Below, in pieces: positions 28,714 to 39,580 of a stretch of 59,699 bases of DNA. The DNA lies in contig QQUG01000018.1 of the NCBI GenBank assembly GCA_008501705.1, positions 1-59,699 of the forward strand. Reading direction: 5' to 3'. Numbering within the stretch: the first letter of the stretch is position 1; the number at the start of each line of letters is the position of its first letter. The DNA is from Flavobacterium sp. (GTDB lineage Bacteria > Bacteroidota > Bacteroidia > Flavobacteriales > Flavobacteriaceae). The notes beneath the pieces were generated by a model, which was not told the DNA's origin, searched no databases, and saw only the letters and a program-made list of their open reading frames with translations. Made by a program: the position numbers and the translations under genes.

Positions 28714-29685
28714 ATGGAAATGGTTAAGATTACCGCCGCAATGGTAAACGAATTGAGACAAAAAACCGGAGCCGGAATGATGGACTGTAAAAAGGCATTG
28801 GTCGAGGCAGAAGGTGATTTTGATAAAGCAATTGAGATCCTTAGAAAAAAAGGACAGAAAATCGCAGAAAAAAGAGCCGATCGTGATTCTAGTGAAGGTG
28901 CTGTTATTGCGAAGGTAAACGACAGTAACACTAAAGGTGCTATTGTATCTCTGAACTGTGAGACCGACTTCGTTGCCAAGAATGATGATTATGTGGCAAT
29001 GGCACATAAAATGGCAGAGATCGCACTGGGAACTTCTTCTAAAGAAGAGTTCATGGCTGCAGACTTCGACGGGATGACTGTGGAAGAAAAACTTACCGAG
29101 CAAACCGGTGTCATTGGAGAAAAAATTGAGATCGGGGCGTATAAAACCCTTGAAGCTCCTTATGTTGGATCGTACATTCACGGTAATAAGATCGCCGCTA
29201 TGGTAGGACTTTCTGCCAAGGTTGACAATGTGGATGTTTTAGCGAAGGACCTTGCTATGCAAATTGCATCTATGGGTGCCACTACATTATCTTACAAAGA
29301 TTTCGATGCAGCCTATATCGCTTCAGAAACAGAAGCTCGCATAGCAGTGATCGAAAAGGATAATATCGAATTAGGTCGTTTAGGTAAAACTTTAAAAAAT
29401 GTTCCTAAATATATCTCCAGAGCACAACTTACCGATGAGGTACTTGCACAGGCCGAGGCAGATATCAAGGCAGAATTGATTGCTGAAGGAAAACCCGAAC
29501 AGATCCTGGACAGGATCGTACCTGGAAAACTGGAGCGATTCATCGCCGATAATACTACTCTGGATCAGGAGCAATGTCTGCTTGACCAGAATTTTATCAA
29601 AGATGAAAAGCAATCTGTTGCCGAGTATGTGAAAACCTATGGGGACGTTGAAGTAGTTAACTTCGAACGTGTTTCTCTGTCTTAA
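28714..29685 (+). CDS. tsf: Elongation factor Ts
   Basis: LRQKTGAGMMDCKKALVEAEGDFDKAIEILRKKGQ. Confidence 0.98.
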   Translation: MEMVKITAAMVNELRQKTGAGMMDCKKALVEAEGDFDKAIEILRKKGQKIAEKRADRDSSEGAVIAKVNDSNTKGAIVSLNCETDFVAKNDDYVAMAHKMAEIALGTSSKEEFMAADFDGMTVEEKLTEQTGVIGEKIEIGAYKTLEAPYVGSYIHGNKIAAMVGLSAKVDNVDVLAKDLAMQIASMGATTLSYKDFDAAYIASETEARIAVIEKDNIELGRLGKTLKNVPKYISRAQLTDEVLAQAEADIKAELIAEGKPEQILDRIVPGKLERFIADNTTLDQEQCLLDQNFIKDEKQSVAEYVKTYGDVEVVNFERVSLS

Positions 29686-29701
29686 GACACACCGAAGAAT
29701 G

Positions 29702-29737
29702 AAAAAAAGCCGTGATCTTGAAATCACGGCTTTTTTT
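29702..29737. terminator. Bidirectional rho-independent terminator
   Basis: AAAAAAAGCCGTGAT-CTTGAA-ATCACGGCTTTTTTT between convergent tsf and the protease gene. Confidence 0.95.
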
Positions 29738-29743
29738 ATTCCC

Positions 29744-31129
29744 TTAATTAAAATAGGATAACGTAAGGTAAGCTGTATTAATGTATTTCAGCTCCTTAGA
29801 ATATGCTCTTACCCGAAACTTTCCACGATCATAGAAATGAACGTCGAAGTACTTGATATCATGAGCAGGATTAACAGTCACGGCGAAATCCCTGAACTTA
29901 GTAAAAACTCCGGGACTGGTCTCTTTGTCTATCAATACCGATATTTTCGAGGTGTTTAATTTGTTTGGATAATTGTCTACATAAAACCAAATGGTCCCCC
30001 CTGCTGTTTTATCGATATTGAAAGATTTATATCGCTTGGTTTTGTTGGGTATCAGGTTTTCATTTTTAGCTGGAGACAAATGTGAAAAGAATATCTGCGA
30101 TTTCACGTAAAAATCACCAGTTGAGGTTGAAGGTGGAGAAATAGGTTTTTTGTTCCGAGCAGCAATAAGGTCGTTGATCTCTTTTACCGTTTTAATGGGT
30201 TGTTGCACTCCTCTTACCGTGTTAATTGATGAAGATCTACTTGGAAGTGATAGTCCATTTGCTATTAGTTCACTATGAGCTTTACTATCGATAGCCGAAA
30301 TATAGTACATCCCGTTAATCCCGCCAACCAAACCAATTCCGGTAGATTTACCTTTGGCAGTGGCGATCCCAATAACCTTATTTTCTTCATTAAATACCGG
30401 GCCACCACTATTCCCCGGATGAATTTCGGCATCTGTTTTTATATAGCCGTAATCCGAATTGAGGACATAGTCATTTCCACTCATAATACCAACACTAATG
30501 GTACTGAGGTCTTTCATCATGAGATCGGCATTTCCTTTAAACTGTGCAGGATAACCATATACACAAAGACGTTCCCCCTGGCTAACATTATCCGAATTGC
30601 CAATAGGAACTGTGGTGAATTTCCGGCGAATTGGATTTCCTTCCATATCGCTTACAATTTTGAGTAGTGCTCCGTCGTAAGTTCCGGTACCTATGGAAAC
30701 TACTTCTGCAATGTACAGATCGTAATCGTTCTCCCCTTTCCCATGAAATACCTGGATTACTGGCACTGTGTAGCCGGCATTATAGACCTTAAGCAGATCT
30801 TTGCTCTGCACTATTTCGTCTGAATAAACCGAAATAGTTGATTTTTTTACGTTGTTTTCGGTGAAATCGTAATCGAGGTAACCCTTTACACTGGTTTCTA
30901 CCACATGCTTGTTGGTAAAGAGATACCCGTCTTCAGTAACAATAAATCCAGACCCCCTGCTAAGGTAGCCTTTGCCAGCCTCTATTTTCTCCAGTTCAGG
31001 ATCGAAGAGCACCACCTTAACGACTCCTTGATAATATTTAGCGGCTATTAATTTTGTGTCAAGTCCTTTCTCTTTACAGGAAATAAGGACCAATAACACT
31101 AACAAGCAGGACAATTTATTCATAGTCAT
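29744..31129 (-). CDS. Trypsin-like (S1C) serine protease, lipoprotein
   Basis: GSGFIVTEDGYLFTNKHVV, DAEIHPGNSGGPVFNEENKVIGI. The ORF is open to 31246, but the start near 31129 (MTMNKLSCLLVLLVLISC) gives a lipoprotein signal. Confidence 0.85.
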   Translation of the reverse strand: MTMNKLSCLLVLLVLISCKEKGLDTKLIAAKYYQGVVKVVLFDPELEKIEAGKGYLSRGSGFIVTEDGYLFTNKHVVETSVKGYLDYDFTENNVKKSTISVYSDEIVQSKDLLKVYNAGYTVPVIQVFHGKGENDYDLYIAEVVSIGTGTYDGALLKIVSDMEGNPIRRKFTTVPIGNSDNVSQGERLCVYGYPAQFKGNADLMMKDLSTISVGIMSGNDYVLNSDYGYIKTDAEIHPGNSGGPVFNEENKVIGIATAKGKSTGIGLVGGINGMYYISAIDSKAHSELIANGLSLPSRSSSINTVRGVQQPIKTVKEINDLIAARNKKPISPPSTSTGDFYVKSQIFFSHLSPAKNENLIPNKTKRYKSFNIDKTAGGTIWFYVDNYPNKLNTSKISVLIDKETSPGVFTKFRDFAVTVNPAHDIKYFDVHFYDRGKFRVRAYSKELKYINTAYLTLSYFN

Positions 31130-31333
31130 GATTTTATATTTCACTTCAGGGGAATCAAGTATAAAAATAGGAATAGTATTTAAAACATCAAGAGTGAAAC
31201 AAATCATTTGAATAAATCTAAGTAGCGATTGCAAGAAGTATAACAAAGTTTGATATGTTCCGAAATCCGGTTATTGTTTCAGGATCTATTGGATTTGTGA
31301 AATTATAATTCAGAAATCATGCATAATTTTCGC

Positions 31334-31341
31334 TATTTTTG
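31334..31341 (+). promoter_or_regulatory. Putative pyrH -7 box
   Basis: TATTTTTG (TAnnTTTG), 17 nt before the pyrH ATG. Confidence 0.5.
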
Positions 31342-31358
31342 CTGCAACAAAATCCGCT

Positions 31359-32066
31359 ATGCAGTATAAAAGAATTCTATTAAAACTCTCGGGTGAAGCC
31401 CTAATGGGAAACAGACAATACGGTATAGATCCCGATCGATTACAGGAATATGCTAAAGAGATCAAAGAAATAACCGATAAAGGTGTGGAAGTTGCCGTAG
31501 TAATTGGCGGCGGAAACATTTTTAGAGGATTAGCCGGGGCCAGTCGTGGTATGGACAGGGTGCAGGGAGATCATATGGGGATGCTGGCCACAGTTATAAA
31601 TGGCCTCGCTTTACAGAGTGCCCTGGAAGACGAAGATATTCCCACCCGTTTACAAAGTGCCATTAAAATAAATGAAGTAGCCGAACCTTTTATAAGGCGT
31701 AAAGCAATAAGGCATCTCGAAAAAGGCAGGGTTGTGATCTTTGGAGGTGGAACAGGAAATCCGTATTTTACTACAGATTCGGCAGCCGTTCTTCGTGCGA
31801 TTGAGATTGGAGCAGAAGTTATTCTGAAAGGCACTCGAGTGGATGGTATCTACACTAGCGACCCGGAAAAGAATATGGATGCTACCAAGTTCGACAATAT
31901 TAGTTTCGAAGACGTGCTTCAAAAAGGACTGAAGGTTATGGACACGACAGCCTTCACCTTGAGTCAGGAAAACGAATTACCAATTATTGTCTTCGACATG
32001 AACACCAGGGGAAATTTGTACAAGGTGGTATCGGGAGAAAAAATTGGCACAAAAGTAAATTTGTAA
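31359..32066 (+). CDS. pyrH: UMP kinase
   Basis: [52 protein letters not shown]. Confidence 0.98.
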   Translation: MQYKRILLKLSGEALMGNRQYGIDPDRLQEYAKEIKEITDKGVEVAVVIGGGNIFRGLAGASRGMDRVQGDHMGMLATVINGLALQSALEDEDIPTRLQSAIKINEVAEPFIRRKAIRHLEKGRVVIFGGGTGNPYFTTDSAAVLRAIEIGAEVILKGTRVDGIYTSDPEKNMDATKFDNISFEDVLQKGLKVMDTTAFTLSQENELPIIVFDMNTRGNLYKVVSGEKIGTKVNL

Positions 32067-32109
32067 CTTTGGTTTGATTTTTGAAAAAGGATCTTTAAAA
32101 TTTTAAATC

Positions 32110-32664
32110 ATGGAAGAAGAAATTAAATTCATAGTAGACAGCACCAGGGAGAATATGGGAAATGCCCTTAAGCACCTGGAGAAGAAGTTAGTCAACATTA
32201 GGGCTGGTAAGGCCTCTCCATCGATGGTTTCTTCGGTAATGGTAGATTATTATGGCACCCCTACCCCATTAAACCAGGTCGCGAACGTGAATACTCCGGA
32301 CGGAATGACAATATCCATTCAGCCATGGGAAAAATCTTTGATTCCCGAAATCGAAAAGGGGATCATGGTAGCAAACCTTGGATTTAATCCAATGAATAAT
32401 GGCGAAAGTGTTATTATAAACGTACCTCCGTTAACCGAGGAGCGTAGAAAAGAACTTGCCAAGCAAGCCAAGCACGAGGCAGAAGAGTCGAAGATCGGGG
32501 TACGAAATGACCGAAAGAACGCTATGAATGAAATTAAGGAACTCGATATTTCTGAAGACATGAAATCTAATCTGGAAATTGATATTCAGGCAATGACCGA
32601 TAACCACATAAAGAAGATCGACGAGATCTTCAGTGTGAAAGAAAAAGAGATCATGACCGTCTAA
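32110..32664 (+). CDS. frr: Ribosome recycling factor
   Basis: NIRAGKASPSMVSSVMVDYYGTPTPLNQVANV; pyrH-frr synteny. Confidence 0.98.
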   Translation: MEEEIKFIVDSTRENMGNALKHLEKKLVNIRAGKASPSMVSSVMVDYYGTPTPLNQVANVNTPDGMTISIQPWEKSLIPEIEKGIMVANLGFNPMNNGESVIINVPPLTEERRKELAKQAKHEAEESKIGVRNDRKNAMNEIKELDISEDMKSNLEIDIQAMTDNHIKKIDEIFSVKEKEIMTV

Positions 32665-32693
32665 ATAATATAAGTACATTGTACATAATTGGA

Positions 32694-32715
32694 AAAGCGG
32701 CTAATATGCCGCTTT
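32694..32715 (+). terminator. Terminator after frr
   Basis: AAAGCGGC-TAATAT-GCCGCTTT. Confidence 0.7.
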
Positions 32716-32753
32716 CTTCATAATTTAACCTGTTATCTATCGTTTGTAAGTCC

Positions 32754-34019
32754 ATGCGTCCGTATCTCTTAGTATTAGTAATGCTAATGCCTTTTATAAT
32801 GAAGGCACAACAGCCGGCCATCCAGACACAGCAGGATACAACCGCAACCAAACCCGAACAGAAAATCAGTCCTTTCAAGACGGGATTCTATCCCCTGGGA
32901 TTCTTCGACATCGATCTGCGCTACTTTATAAAATATAATAATTATGAAGGGTTTCGCCTCGGTATTGGCGGAATTACAAATGAGAGATTATTCGAAGACT
33001 TTAAAATTGGCGGATACCTTGCCCGTGGATTTAAGGACGAAGATTTTAAATTCAGTTTAGGAGGAAGTGTTCGTGTGAATAAGGAGCATAACACCTGGAT
33101 CAATTCCTACTATTTCGATGATATCAGGGAAATAGGTACTATGAAATTTCTCACCGATGACCGGGTGTATTCTGTATTCGAGCCCCGTTTACTCAATGTG
33201 ACACAGTTTTATAAATACCGCACCATCATGGCTAATATTCAGCATGAATTCTCTCCAAAGATGTTGGGTGAATTAAGGGTAGCACACACTAAGATAGACC
33301 AGATAGAGGATTACCAGTTCGTGGATGACGGGATGGCGTATAGTGCTTACGAAACTTCCGAAGTAACTGCTTCTGTGCGTGTTAGTCCGAAAACCAATTT
33401 TATAACCATAGATGATGGCCGTGTTGAGTATTTTGATGGTTTTCCTAAGATAAGTGCTCAGGTAACTCAAAGTTTTCCCGGTATTGGCGGGAGTGACTTC
33501 ACCTACACTAAATTTGGTCTTAAGCTCGATTATTATATTAAACGCACCAACCTTTCTTCTACCAATATTCTGCTTGAGGGCGATTATGCTACCGGGGATA
33601 TTCCGCTCACTCATCTTTTTCACGCTTATCCCAATAGCCCTACCAAAGACGAGATCCTTCAGCGTTTTTCGGTGGCAGGAAGACGTAGTTTTGAGACCAT
33701 GTATTTTGGAGAGTTCTTTTCCGATCAATTATTAACTCTGCAAGTGAAGCACAGTTTAAGAAGGTTTTATTTTTCCGAATTCTTCCAGCCGGAACTGGTA
33801 TTGATAAGCCGTCATGCACTTGGAGATATGTCTAATCCGGACCGTCATATTGGTATCCCATTTAATACCCTGGAAAATTTCTATTCGGAATCAGGCCTGG
33901 AATTAAACAGGTTATTGTTCGGTTTTGGACTTAGCTTCGCGTATCGTTACGGTTTTTATCATCTTCCCGATTTCGAAGATAATATCTCTTTTAAGTTCAC
34001 TTTCTACCTTAAATTATAA
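32754..34019 (+). CDS. Outer-membrane protein resembling the C-terminal part of DUF5686 proteins
   Basis: Signal peptide (LVMLMPFIMKAQQ); beta-barrel-like pattern (YNNYEGFRLGIGGITNERLFEDFKIGGYLARGFKDEDFKFSLGG). Confidence 0.65.
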   Translation: MRPYLLVLVMLMPFIMKAQQPAIQTQQDTTATKPEQKISPFKTGFYPLGFFDIDLRYFIKYNNYEGFRLGIGGITNERLFEDFKIGGYLARGFKDEDFKFSLGGSVRVNKEHNTWINSYYFDDIREIGTMKFLTDDRVYSVFEPRLLNVTQFYKYRTIMANIQHEFSPKMLGELRVAHTKIDQIEDYQFVDDGMAYSAYETSEVTASVRVSPKTNFITIDDGRVEYFDGFPKISAQVTQSFPGIGGSDFTYTKFGLKLDYYIKRTNLSSTNILLEGDYATGDIPLTHLFHAYPNSPTKDEILQRFSVAGRRSFETMYFGEFFSDQLLTLQVKHSLRRFYFSEFFQPELVLISRHALGDMSNPDRHIGIPFNTLENFYSESGLELNRLLFGFGLSFAYRYGFYHLPDFEDNISFKFTFYLKL

Positions 34020-34083
34020 ACTCCTTAACAACGTATGTACAAGGGTTTTTAATACCTTTGCGCGACCGTAAATTAAGCCGGGT

Positions 34084-36483
34084 TTGGACAAAGCTTTCAG
34101 TATTGGATTCTGGAGTGCAGTTGCAAGATTTATTCTGCGTAACCGCACCCTACTCCTTATTGTAATTGGTCTAATTACGGTATTACTCGCTTCTCAGTGG
34201 AAACATATGCGGTTCACTTATACCGAAGCGAATCTACTTCCGGATGATCATGAGGTTAATGTTCAGTATAATAAATTTCTGGACGAATTTGGAGAGGAAG
34301 GTAACCTCATTGTTCTTGGGGTGAAAGACACCACTTTATTCACTCCGGAAAATTTTACCGAATGGAATCTGTTATCTGAAGACCTGCGAAAAGCTCCGGA
34401 AGTCGATCTTACCCTGTCGATCGGTGATCTTAAAAAGCTTCAGAAACAAAAAGACTCCGAAGGTTTCGAACTGGTTCCATTTATTCAGGATACGGTATTC
34501 ACCAAAGAGAACCTGGCTCGCTATACCTATGAACTTTTCAATAAATTGCCATTCTACAACGGATTGATCTACAGTCCGGACAAGAGCTCGGTTCGAACCG
34601 CCATCTACCTTAACAAGGATATCGTAAATACTTCGGTGCGAAAGGATTTTATAGACAAAGTTCTGGTTCCTCGTATTAATGAGTTTGAAACCAAAACCGG
34701 AATAAATGTATACACCTCCGGTATGCCGTACATTAGGACCCTAAACTCACAAAATATCATAGATGAGATCGGGATGTTTATCGGTGCTGCCTTATTAGTG
34801 ACTTCGTTGATCTTCTTCTTCTTTTTCAGATCCTTCAGGGCTACTTTAATTTCTATGGTTACAGTGATCATTGGGGTTATGTGGGCCTTCGGAATTCTGG
34901 GTCTGTTACATTACGAGATCACGGTGCTTACGGCACTAATTCCACCCCTTATCATCGTAATTGGAATCCCCAACTGTATCTTTCTCATAAATAAATATCA
35001 GCAAGAGATAAAAAATCACGGAAACCAGGCCAAATCGCTTCAGCGAGTTATTAGTAAGGTTGGAAATGCCACGTTGATGACCAATGTGACCACCGCATCC
35101 GGTTTTGCCACTTTCATGCTTACCAATAGCAAACTTCTGAAAGAATTTGGTGCAGTAGCATCTATCAATATCATTGCTATTTTTCTGCTTAGTTTATTCA
35201 TCATTCCAATTGTGTACAGCTATATGGCAGTGCCGAAATACAAGCATCTTAAACACCTCAATAAGCAATGGATCGGGAAGTTTGTGAAATGGATGGAACG
35301 TATGGTAAAGGAGCATCGTATTGCGATCTATGTTTCGGCGATCGCGTTGCTATGTGCCAGTATCATCGGAATTTACAATATTCATATTTCCGGGAGTCTT
35401 ATAGAAGATATGCCTAAAACGAAAGAATTTTACAGTGATATAAAATTCTACGAAGCCGAATACGAAGGCATCATGCCACTCGAAATAATGGTGGACACCA
35501 AACGAAAAAAAGGTGTGATGAAGCTGGCTACACTTAGACGAATTGATGAACTCCAGGAATATATCAACGACATACCCGAATTTGCCAGGCCTATTTCTAT
35601 AGCCGAATTAGTGAAATACTCCAAACAGGCTTTTTACAACAACAATCCCGAATATTACCAGCTACCTAATAGCCAGGAGCGCACCTTTATTTTGTCAAGT
35701 GCGAAAAGCAGCGCCGAGAGTGCTAATTTACTCTCGTCCTATGTGGATTCCACGGGACAATTTGCCCGAATAACTACTTTTATGAAGGACACCGAAACAG
35801 AACGTTTCGACCGCATAGAAGAAGACCTGCTTGCCGAAATTGCCAAGATCTTCCCCGAAGACCGGTACGAAGTTTCTGTTACAGGAAAAGCTCTCGTCTT
35901 TCAGAAAGGCACCAAATACCTTGTGCGCAATCTCATTATTTCATTATCCCTGGCCGTATTGTTGATCGCTATATTTATGGCCTGGATGTTCCGTAGCTTC
36001 CGTATGATATTGGTTTCTCTTATTCCCAACCTGCTCCCTCTTCTCATCACGGCAGGACTTATGGGATTCCTGGGCGTACCGATCAAGCCATCAACTATCC
36101 TGGTATTCAGTATTGCATTTGGGATATCTGTAGACGACACCATACATTTTTTGGCGAAGTACCGGCAGGAACTCATTGCCAGTAACTGGAAGATAAAGAG
36201 GTCTGTGTACGCAGCATTAAAAGAAACCGGAGTAAGTATGTTTTACACCTCCATTGTCCTATTCTTCGGATTTTCGGTATTTACCATTTCCAGTTTTGGA
36301 GGAACTGTAGCCCTGGGAGCTCTGGTTTCGGCTACTTTATTGTTTGCGATGCTCGCGAATTTACTTCTGCTGCCTTCACTTCTGTTATCTTTGGAAAGAA
36401 ATATTGCCAATAAGGAAACCTTGAAAAAACCTGCGTTAAAGATCATTCCGGACCAGGAAGATGAACTTGAAGAGGACTCCTGA
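34084..36483 (+). CDS. MMPL/patched-type RND family transporter (TTG start)
   Basis: About 12 TM helices with two repeats (FRSFRATLISMVTVIIGVMWAFG; FRSFRMILVSLIPNLLPLLITAGLMG; GISVDDTIHFLAKYR). Confidence 0.9.
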   Translation: MDKAFSIGFWSAVARFILRNRTLLLIVIGLITVLLASQWKHMRFTYTEANLLPDDHEVNVQYNKFLDEFGEEGNLIVLGVKDTTLFTPENFTEWNLLSEDLRKAPEVDLTLSIGDLKKLQKQKDSEGFELVPFIQDTVFTKENLARYTYELFNKLPFYNGLIYSPDKSSVRTAIYLNKDIVNTSVRKDFIDKVLVPRINEFETKTGINVYTSGMPYIRTLNSQNIIDEIGMFIGAALLVTSLIFFFFFRSFRATLISMVTVIIGVMWAFGILGLLHYEITVLTALIPPLIIVIGIPNCIFLINKYQQEIKNHGNQAKSLQRVISKVGNATLMTNVTTASGFATFMLTNSKLLKEFGAVASINIIAIFLLSLFIIPIVYSYMAVPKYKHLKHLNKQWIGKFVKWMERMVKEHRIAIYVSAIALLCASIIGIYNIHISGSLIEDMPKTKEFYSDIKFYEAEYEGIMPLEIMVDTKRKKGVMKLATLRRIDELQEYINDIPEFARPISIAELVKYSKQAFYNNNPEYYQLPNSQERTFILSSAKSSAESANLLSSYVDSTGQFARITTFMKDTETERFDRIEEDLLAEIAKIFPEDRYEVSVTGKALVFQKGTKYLVRNLIISLSLAVLLIAIFMAWMFRSFRMILVSLIPNLLPLLITAGLMGFLGVPIKPSTILVFSIAFGISVDDTIHFLAKYRQELIASNWKIKRSVYAALKETGVSMFYTSIVLFFGFSVFTISSFGGTVALGALVSATLLFAMLANLLLLPSLLLSLERNIANKETLKKPALKIIPDQEDELEEDS

Positions 36484-36537
36484 TTTGTTGTTGGTTTTCT
36501 AACTAAAAAGTATCTTTACGCCTTCAAAACTATATAC

Positions 36538-37980
36538 ATGCAGCATATTGAAATTAGTAAGATATTGACAAGTAAGCCTGCCGCTATCGAAATAACGGTT
36601 AAGGGATGGGTTCGTTCGTTTAGAAGCAATCGTTTTATTGCCCTGAACGATGGTTCAACGATCAAGAACCTCCAATGTGTAGTCGATTTCGAAAACTTCG
36701 ATGAAAAGTTACTCGACAAAATAACAGTTGGTGCTGCAATAGCGGTATCCGGAGAACTGGTAGCAAGTCTGGGACAGGGACAAGATGTTGAGATCCAGGT
36801 TGAAAAGATAGAGATCCTGGGAGAGGCCGATCCGGAGGAAGTAAAACTAACGATTTTAAGTCCGAAGCGTCATACCCTCGAAACTCTAAGAGAACAGGCG
36901 CACCTGAGAATTCGCACCAACACCTTTGGGGCTATTATGAGGGTTCGGTCGAAATTGGCCTTTGCGGTTCATGAGTATTTTCAGAAGAACAATTTCCATT
37001 ATTTCCATTCTCCAATTATAACGGGAAGTGATGCTGAAGGCGCCGGTGAAATGTTCAGAGTATCCGTTCTGGATCCTAAATCCCCACCACTAAACGATGC
37101 GGGTGAAGTGGATTATAAGCAGGATTTTTTCGAAAAAGAATCCAACCTAACCGTTAGCGGCCAATTAGAAGCCGAAACCTATGCGATGGGGCTGGGAAAA
37201 GTGTACACATTTGGGCCCACTTTCAGGGCAGAGAACAGTAACACTTCCCGTCATCTGGCTGAGTTCTGGATGATAGAACCCGAAATGGCCTTCTTCGATC
37301 TTGATGCCAATATGGATCTCGCTGAGGATTTTATAAAATATGTGGTAAAATACGCCCTGGACCATTGTGCAGACGACCTGGAGTTTCTTGAAAACAGGCT
37401 ATTACAGGAAGAGAAGAATAAGCCACAGGCAGAGCGAAGCGAGATGACCCTTAGGGATAAACTAAAGTTCATTATCGAAAATAACTTCAAACGCGTAACG
37501 TATACCGAGGCTATTGAGATCCTGAAGCGCAGTAAACCTAACCAGAAGAAGAAATTCAAGTTCCTTATAGACGAATGGGGAGCCGATCTGCAGAGTGAAC
37601 ATGAGCGCTTTCTTGTTGAAAAGCATTTTAAATGTCCGGTGATACTTTTTGATTACCCTGCTAAGATCAAAGCATTCTATATGCGATTGAACGACGATGG
37701 GAAGACGGTTAGAGCCATGGACATACTGTTTCCGGGCATAGGTGAGATAGTAGGAGGCTCGCAGCGGGAAGAGCGGTATGATGTATTGTTAGATAAGATG
37801 AAAGCGATGGACATTTCTGAAGAAGAGCTTTACTGGTACCTGGACCTGCGGAAATTTGGAACCTGTGTTCACAGTGGATTTGGCCTGGGTTTTGAGAGAT
37901 TGGTACAGTTTGTTACCGGGATGGGAAATATACGGGATGTGATCCCTTACCCAAGAACTCCGGGTAATGCGGAATTCTAG
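36538..37980 (+). CDS. asnS: Asparaginyl-tRNA synthetase
   Basis: Class II aaRS motifs (TFGPTFRAENSNTSRHLAEFWMIEPEMAF; GFGLGFERLVQFVTGMGNIRDVIPYPRTPG). Confidence 0.97.
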   Translation: MQHIEISKILTSKPAAIEITVKGWVRSFRSNRFIALNDGSTIKNLQCVVDFENFDEKLLDKITVGAAIAVSGELVASLGQGQDVEIQVEKIEILGEADPEEVKLTILSPKRHTLETLREQAHLRIRTNTFGAIMRVRSKLAFAVHEYFQKNNFHYFHSPIITGSDAEGAGEMFRVSVLDPKSPPLNDAGEVDYKQDFFEKESNLTVSGQLEAETYAMGLGKVYTFGPTFRAENSNTSRHLAEFWMIEPEMAFFDLDANMDLAEDFIKYVVKYALDHCADDLEFLENRLLQEEKNKPQAERSEMTLRDKLKFIIENNFKRVTYTEAIEILKRSKPNQKKKFKFLIDEWGADLQSEHERFLVEKHFKCPVILFDYPAKIKAFYMRLNDDGKTVRAMDILFPGIGEIVGGSQREERYDVLLDKMKAMDISEEELYWYLDLRKFGTCVHSGFGLGFERLVQFVTGMGNIRDVIPYPRTPGNAEF

Positions 37981-38048
37981 ATGTAAGTGAATTTCAGGCC
38001 TTTCCTGAATCGTTTGCATAAGCCTCAAAAAAATCACAAGCTTTTATT

Positions 38049-38089
38049 AAAAACGGTACACTTTCCCTGTAAAGTAGACCGTTTTTTTT
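38049..38089 (+). terminator. Terminator after asnS
   Basis: AAAACGGTACACTTT/AAAGTAGACCGTTTT imperfect stem followed by a T-run. Confidence 0.75.
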
Positions 38090-38116
38090 AAATTTATATA
38101 TCACTATATTCAACCT

Positions 38117-39580
38117 ATGTTAAAGCAACAATTAAACTTCAAATTATCTCAAAAGCTGTCTCCACAACAGATTCAGCTAATGAAGCTTATACAGTTGCCA
38201 ACTCAGGCTTTCGAGCAGCGAATTTCCCAGGAATTGGAGGAAAATCCGGCTCTGGAAGGTGGGAAGGATGAAGGAGATACTTTTGAAGACGGTTTTGACG
38301 ATGAGGCTTACGACGATAATTACGACGAAGGCACCGAGATAATTGAAACCGATATCAATGTGGATGACTATCTAAGTGATGACGAAACTCCCAGCTATAA
38401 GTTATCGGCGAATAATTATTCGGCGGACGACGAAGACAAGCAAACCCCATATGCTTCTGGAACTTCTTTTAATCAATATTTACTTACGCAGTTAAATACC
38501 TATCGTCTGGATGAAGAAGCTGAAGAAATCGCCAGATTCCTTGTGGGTAGCGTGGACGAAAGCGGATATATAAGACGGGATGTAAGCGATATCGTTGACG
38601 ACCTGGCGTTCACTCAAAATGTATACACTTCAGAAGAAAAAATTGAAGAAGTGCTCAATATCGTACAAGATCTCGATCCGGCAGGAGTTGGTGCCAGAAA
38701 CCTACAGGAATGTTTACTCATTCAGTTAAAGCGTAAAGAAAGTACGGCCGATGTGGATCTGGCCACACGGATCATCGAAGAAACCTTCGATCATTTCACC
38801 AAAAAGCATTATAAGAAATTGCTTCATAAATTTGATATTTCAGAGGAGCAACTCAGGGATGCTATCCAGGAGATAGAGGGTTTAAATCCGAAACCGGGAG
38901 GAACGTATTCTGGAAATACCCGTATGGTGGAACATGTGGTCCCGGATTTCACCATAAAGATAGTGGATGGCGAACTGGAGTTAACACTTAACGGAAGAAA
39001 TGCACCCGAACTTCACGTATCCAGAGAATATACAAATATGCTGAAGGGCTATAAAGAATCGAAGGACAAATCGAAATCTCAAAAAGATGCTGTTATGTTC
39101 ATCAAGCAAAAGCTGGATGCAGCAAAATGGTTCATAGATGCGATCAAGCAGCGACAGCAAACCTTATACGTGACCATGAACGCCATCATGCATCATCAAC
39201 AGGAGTATTTTCTTAGTGGCGATGAACGTAAGTTAAAGCCTATGATCTTAAAGGATATTGCAGATAAGATCGACATGGATGTGTCTACGGTATCCAGGGT
39301 TGCGAACAGTAAATATGTAGATACCCCTTACGGCACCAAACTCATAAAAGAATTTTTCAGCGAGAGCATGAAGAACGACCAGGGGGAGGATGTATCCACT
39401 CGTGAGATTAAAAAGATCCTGGAGATCACCATTTCGGAAGAAAATAAGCGCAAACCGCTTACCGATGATAAACTCGCCAAGATACTAAAGGATAAGGGCT
39501 ACCCAATTGCGAGACGAACGGTGGCAAAATACCGGGAGCAACTGGATCTGCCAGTTGCTCGACTTAGAAAAGAAATTTAA
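38117..39580 (+). CDS. rpoN: RNA polymerase sigma-54 factor
   Basis: N-terminal LSQKLSPQQIQLMKLIQLPTQAFEQRISQELEENPAL; C-terminal RpoN box ARRTVAKYREQL. Confidence 0.97.
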   Translation: MLKQQLNFKLSQKLSPQQIQLMKLIQLPTQAFEQRISQELEENPALEGGKDEGDTFEDGFDDEAYDDNYDEGTEIIETDINVDDYLSDDETPSYKLSANNYSADDEDKQTPYASGTSFNQYLLTQLNTYRLDEEAEEIARFLVGSVDESGYIRRDVSDIVDDLAFTQNVYTSEEKIEEVLNIVQDLDPAGVGARNLQECLLIQLKRKESTADVDLATRIIEETFDHFTKKHYKKLLHKFDISEEQLRDAIQEIEGLNPKPGGTYSGNTRMVEHVVPDFTIKIVDGELELTLNGRNAPELHVSREYTNMLKGYKESKDKSKSQKDAVMFIKQKLDAAKWFIDAIKQRQQTLYVTMNAIMHHQQEYFLSGDERKLKPMILKDIADKIDMDVSTVSRVANSKYVDTPYGTKLIKEFFSESMKNDQGEDVSTREIKKILEITISEENKRKPLTDDKLAKILKDKGYPIARRTVAKYREQLDLPVARLRKEI